Source: Hofstenia miamia
Taxonomy: Eukaryota > Xenacoelomorpha > Acoela
Reading direction: 5' to 3'
Assembly: GCA_004352715.1 (NCBI GenBank)
Contig: SCFE01000062.1
Span: forward strand, 1,743,185 to 1,807,184
DNA: 64,000 nucleotides
Part shown: positions 59,567-64,000 of the stretch, in pieces
Numbering within the stretch: position 1 is the first letter of the stretch
Layout of the letters: every line of letters starts with the position of its first letter
Translations under genes and position numbers: made by a program
The notes under the pieces: model-generated
The model's input: the letters and a program-made list of their open reading frames with translations, nothing else
The model's database searches: none
What the model was told of the DNA's origin: nothing

Positions 59567-60960
59567 AGTACCTGCCAAAAGTTTGGGAACACTTTCCAAA
59601 TTTAGAAATTTTTGTATTTTACACTAAAAAACGCAATGTAGAACCAATATAATAACACAATGTAGAAACAATATGATAAGACCATGTAGAAAATAAGTAG
59701 TTAATTCAGAAAAACTCACTAATATTTTGGATGTCCGCCATTATTGGCCAAACACTCAGCAATGCGATTGACTTTGATTCCACCAGCTTTCTACAATAAT
59801 CAACAGTAATCTCTGTGCACCATACCACTTTAATTTGCTCCTTCAGATCGTCGAGTGATGTTCATTGGTGCTTCCTCGGACAGTTTTTGATGTGATGACA
59901 GCAATTTTCTATGACGTTGATATCTTGGAAGTTTCCCCGCCAGTTCTCAAGCAGCCGAAAGTCTTGTGATGCAATCCACTGTTTCACAACTTTGGCGCTG
60001 TGGCAAGGAGCACCATCTTGTTGTAGTACAGATGTTCCGCGAAGCTTCATAAACATGGGAACTTTCTCCTGAATTATTTTGAGGTAAGCCTTGGCTGCGA
60101 CTGTCTCGTTGTGAGGAACAAAATGCAGAACAGCATACCCATTTGCAGTTATAGCACATCAAATCATCACAGAAGGTGCTGAGCAGACAGTTTGTTGCGT
60201 GTAATGCATGTTGAATCTTTTGTTTCTTGGTCGTCGAACATGTGGCGGGTATGATGTAAACTCTCAAATCTTGGATTTGTCACTAAACATTACTTGATGC
60301 CACATCTCAGGGGTGTAGTGTTGGTATTGCCTGCAGAAGCACAATCGTTCTCGAATGTTCTTTGAAGACAATCGGAGTTTGACTGCCGGTTTGCACGATG
60401 GAAGGTCGAATGTAGTATTCATCCATTCAATCAACGCCTAATGGTGGGTGTTGATACATTCTGCACATACCGCACATAGATTTGCTTTGACTTCAGAAGA
60501 TGAACAGAATGATTGATTGACGACGTAACGGTGAATCAGACGGTCAGTCTGAGGGGTNTGTTCCGCGAAGCTTCATAAACATGGGAACTTTCTCCTGAAT
60601 TATTTTGAGGTAAGCCTTGGCTGCGACTGTCTCGTTGTGAGGAACAAAATGCAGAACAGCATACCCATTTGCAGTTATAGCACATNTTTGACTTCAGAAG
60701 ATGAACAGAATGATTGATTGACGACGTAACGGTGAATCAGACGGTCAGTCTGAGGGGTTGTCACTTTTGGTCTTCCAGACCGCTTGCGAGAGGAAATATT
60801 TTGCAGTTGTTGATAGAGAGTAACACTTCTGGATACCGAAGATACTGACACGCCCATTCTAACAGCTATAGCGCTATAATTGTACCCCTCCTCGTACAAG
60901 ATATGAATTTGAGCACGATTTGTTGGTGGAATTTCACTACCACGGACCATATTTTAAAAT
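59567..60960 (-). mobile_element. Tc1-like transposon, pseudogene
   Basis: The terminus CAGTACCTGCCAAAAGTTTG lies at 59567. Minus-strand transposase: MVRGSEIPPTNRAQIHILYE (60950), then VSVSSVSRSVTLYQQLQ and KRSGRPKVTTPQTDRLIHRY (HTH and GRPR-like hook); SVLQQDGAPCHSAKVVKQW (second catalytic Asp) and NFQDINVIENCCHHIKN (third acidic residue, with P-D-L-N decayed to QDIN); ending TSLDDLKEQIKVVW and AECL-type text near 59750. Frames are broken, and the middle (60559-60686) is a 127-bp copy of 60033-60159 placed between two single n's, an apparent assembly insertion. The right terminus was not found. Confidence 0.85.
60486..60758. repeat. Local duplications bounded by single n's
   Basis: 60486-60557 repeats as 60687-60758 (72 bp), and 60559-60685 repeats 60033-60159 (127 bp). 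Joins fall exactly at n's at 60558 and 60686. Confidence 0.9.
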
Positions 60961-62759
60961 ATAATGATAGTGCTTTTTCAGTGAGAATGTATTGTGTGTA
61001 AATCTAAAGTTGTGTTAATTTGATTGCATAGATTTTCCGAGGAAATATTTATTATATAGAGATTTATAATGATTTTGTTGAGGGTGTCATTCATTGTATT
61101 AGGCTTTCTCAGCATATGTGAAGTTCTGTTAACTGTTAATATAGTTACAATTATGAAAATACCAAGAAGGCGCTCTGCCTGGCCCAAAATTATTCCAATT
61201 AAAAATTCGAGATGAATGTGACTAAGCAAAGTGATTGTGAACAATGCTGGGCATTTCACGGATCTTGTAAATATACTTGGATTATGTATTTGTAAAGATA
61301 AAGCACACTTATTATTCAAAACCTTGAAATTCATTGTTAATGAATGTTTAAATAATACTTAAAATTTCAATTTCAAATGAATATTCGACCGACAGTAGTG
61401 TTACGAGAGCAGATTATTTTCTCAAATTTTACAAACCAGGCCTTACATTTTCAGAATATCTTGCATGAATTGAAACAGCCCTCTAAAGAAAGCAATGCTG
61501 TGATTATTATTTCATTGAATAATAAAATAAGATTCTGAGGTGATAGATTTTTTTTTCAGGCCAAGTCCCATTGGATTTGGTCCTAGTACACATTTTCCCC
61601 ACATGGTCCCATATGCTCCAAAATGCATAACACTAATTTTGAACTATTTGGCACAAATAACAGAAATATTCTGAGATCCGTGATTTCATATTGTTCATTT
61701 ATGGCCCCAGTATTAGGTTAGTGACGATACCGCAGAAACATTGTGCTCAAGGTTTCAGGCTCTTGGGACTGATTAGTCGACCAAAAGTCTAGTGATAATG
61801 TCTGCGAATTTGACCCATCACGGTTCTGAGAGGCGCCTTAGTTAGTAGCAGTGAAATTCAAATATTATACCTTATTTAAGACAACTTAATAAAAGTCTGT
61901 TGCAATTAAACGTTGACATTTTACTTCTATATTTACCTATATATTTAACATTCTTCAAATATATTTGATTTGAAACATTTTCACAAACTATATCATATAA
62001 TAAATTTAAATTATATATAATATTTATATATATTAAAATATATTAAAGAGAATGCCATTGAAACATATTTAAAGTTATATTCATATAATATATCAAAAAT
62101 TATACTATAAAAACTTAGTTATGGTATATTGAGTCAAAATATCTTCCATTGCATTTAAAATATAGAAACTACTTGTACTTATTTCCAACTAAGTGTGTTC
62201 AACATTGGTGGGGAAGGTAAGGTTATTTTTACAAAAATACTCAAAGGCACTGGCCTTAAAATGTTTTGCCGAAATTAGCTTTTTTCGTTCTTTCACTATT
62301 TTTCATCNTTTATGTAAACTAGTAGTTTGAACAAAGAAATTTATTCAAGAATATTTGCGAAATATTGATCTTGAAGTAGATTAAAAAGAAATGTTATTTA
62401 CTAAAAATCTATCGGTTGAATCAATGCTAAAATATTTTCAAAATTGTCACTCAGTGATTATCCCTAAAAGAGCTGTGGTCCTTAAAATTACAAACCATTT
62501 GCCACCTTTTCTAACTCTTTTCTCCAAGCTTATTCGGAAATTTTGAAATCGCTAGCCATGAAATATCCCTTGGTGAATGTACTAGAATATAATTTGAACT
62601 AAGGTGTAATTCTCTGGCTGAAGTACCATTTTATTTCTATTAACTATTTTACCTTGAAAATGCCGATTTTTTAAAGCATTTATATACTCTTTATACCTAG
62701 TTGTTCATGTAATTCTAAGATTTAGCTCATAGGAAAAATGTAGGACTTCAACGGTTTCT
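60961..62759. other. No gene recognised
   Basis: AT-rich. A 118-codon minus-strand frame (60978-61334) starts right beside the Tc1 end and has no family resemblance. A single n lies at 62308. Confidence 0.4.
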
Positions 62760-62781
62760 ATATATATATATATATATATAT
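62760..62781. repeat. (TA)n microsatellite
   Basis: Short TA array. Confidence 0.9.
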
Positions 62782-62784
62782 AGA

Positions 62785-62950
62785 TCTATTAGGACTAATC
62801 ATGTCAGGTTAGGTTTTAGGAGTCGCAATTCAGGTCCAGGGCTATTCAGGATCAGAATCAGGATTGACAGCAGCCATTATCAGGTCAGGTTTGATAGTTG
62901 CAAATTGGGTCCGGGATAAAACAGGATCAGAATCAGGTTTCAAAGCACCG
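62785..62950. repeat. Degenerate direct repeat, two units of about 80 bp
   Basis: Both units share GTCAGGTT near the start, a GG-T-CC-GG stretch, and CAGGATCAGAATCAGG at the end (62859 and 62920). No coding sense. Confidence 0.7.
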
Positions 62951-63226
62951 ATGTTATTTGATCAATTTGAAATCATCCACTTAGCTTATTATATTTTACA
63001 TTAGTACAGTACTTTGCTTTACTGCTTCCATTCATTATTAATGTTTTATGTGTCATAGGTTGGCGTGAAACAACAAAGATAACACCATAAAGTTATTATG
63101 TCCTACCTATGCTACATTAATTTGAGCTACCCATCTTAACTACTGCGTCAATATCATTAAACGCAAAATGTAAACGAAAGAAAGAAAGAAATCGTATATT
63201 TGTAAACAAATGAAAATATAAAGCCA

Positions 63227-64000
63227 TTAGTTATTACAATAGCTTGTATAGAAGGGAATAAACTGACTAGCATGCCAGCGTGATTTTAGGCGGCGTACAC
63301 GAAATTTCCTGGTATAGGGATCAGGAATGATTCTGTGTAAGGCATGACTAGGATGTGAATCAGCTGGTTTAAAAGGACGAGCACCGAGATGGATTCGTTG
63401 TGAGTCTATTATCAAAGCACCACTTGTGTGTCCAGTCATGATGCATGTGCTCTATTGCAAATGGTTTGTAATTTGGAGTTTAGATAATCAGGTAGCACAA
63501 TGACAACAGATGAGCAGTAATCCAGGATGCTAACGATAATGCTGAGAAATATGCTATTCATTGTAATGCTATCACAACAGCTATTCAGGGTTCTTGACAG
63601 TAAAGTGTTTGAGAGGCTTTCCTCGGGATGTAGCTGATGTGATTACGTGATCGTTCCACTTTACCCACGCGATACAATTACACCCAGACATTTTAAGGAA
63701 CTAACTATGGAAATGTCATGAGGCAAAACGTCATCATAGTTTCCGAAAATACAAAACGATTTGTTCAAAATGACGTCATTTTCATAGCAAAAGCGTTGAA
63801 TATTGTCATACTCGGTTTTGAGTGCTCGAGTATTGCGGCAGATCGGCGTAAGGGCATAGGTATCATCTGCATATTTCATCATGATGTTATTTGGCGTTGA
63901 GCACTGGAGGTTTTCCATATATAGCAGGAATAGGACAGGTCATAGAAGCGACCCTTGTGGAACTCCACGGCATATGTTTCTGCGACTGCTAAGCTGAAAG
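63227..64000 (-). mobile_element. LINE reverse transcriptase, runs off right edge
   Basis: Minus strand from the window edge: RGVPQGSLL (about 63950), FLLYMENLQC, the intact-looking active site MMKYADDTYALTPICRNTRA (63877 down) and SLKCLGVIVSRG (about 63665), then in other frames VKWNDHVI and KPLKHFTVKNPEQLL-like text, and a C-terminal frame 63439-63227 with YTRKFRVRRLKSRWHASQF. The YADD box is preserved, but the chain is broken by frameshifts after LGV. Confidence 0.8.

Noticed and set aside
60978-61334. 118-codon minus-strand frame
   Set aside because: No domain, no splice context, Ile/Thr/Leu-heavy composition as expected from AT-rich sequence, and it abuts a decayed transposon.
1-64000. 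tRNA, rRNA, CRISPR and operon-like features
   Set aside because: None seen; TA arrays and tandem repeats lack CRISPR-type spacer structure, and the gene structure is eukaryotic.

Overview
The window looks like metazoan nuclear DNA: strongly AT-rich, full of (TA)n arrays, and carrying intron-split genes with canonical GT/AG sites. Many introns are very short: 36-79 nt in the copine gene, and 36, 44 and 47 nt in the pseudouridine synthase gene. The rest is dominated by animal-type mobile DNA: non-LTR retrotransposons (LINEs), Tc1/mariner, hAT-like and unclassified inverted-repeat elements. I do not name a species. The sequence is a gapped draft, with N runs and eight single-n positions. Most gaps sit at (TA)n arrays, and several gaps or single n's are flanked by exact local duplications that look like assembly patches.

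Two host genes are recognisable. A copine (minus strand, 3759 to 2331) shows the start codon, the complete first C2 domain and the beginning of the second; the rest of the gene is not seen to the left. A PUS1-type tRNA pseudouridine synthase (plus strand, 20725 to 25301) shows five complete exons and one exon cut by a gap, including the catalytic Asp. Its last visible intron has taken in a 2.8-kb DNA transposon. Several weaker candidates have well-formed splice sites or protein-like composition but no family I recognise: 8796-8889 (+), 28675-28978 (-), 30646-32801 (-), 39916-40037 (+) and 46912-47150 (-).

Layout. 1-1370: decayed LINE. 1436-2114: exact duplication across a gap. 2331-3759: copine. 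4968-6294: mariner-like fragment abutting a zinc-finger/hAT-like element. 7309-8014: internally deleted hAT element. 9941-10121: 21-bp degenerate tandem repeat. 11331-18199: at least four LINE fragments, all plus strand, the last the best preserved. 20331-20674: small TIR element just ahead of PUS1. 20725-25301: PUS1. 25397-28229: TIR transposon carrying a decayed orphan protein gene. 28675-32801: uncharacterised minus-strand exon candidates plus a gag remnant. 34319-35321: Tc1-like pseudogene. 37600-41208: LINE pieces, a mosaic duplicated block and a TIR element built on a TTACAAAGGGCCC motif. 43790-46720: LINE pieces around an inverted array of a GTATTCAGCGGCGC motif. 47480-48720: minus-strand LINE. 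49133-53707: a 4.6-kb giant inverted repeat. 55085-57500: LINE pieces. 57940-60960: hAT-like MITE, a TA-bounded element and a Tc1-like pseudogene. 63227-64000: LINE running off the right edge.

The most interesting items are the giant inverted repeat with one-sided subterminal tandem repeats, the TIR element carrying a protein family I recall only as uncharacterised proteins in invertebrates, the motif-array elements at 40.1-41.0 and 44.8-45.7 kb, and the LINE family whose 3' ends run into (TA)n, including a tail-to-tail pair. No rRNA, tRNA, CRISPR or prokaryotic features were seen.
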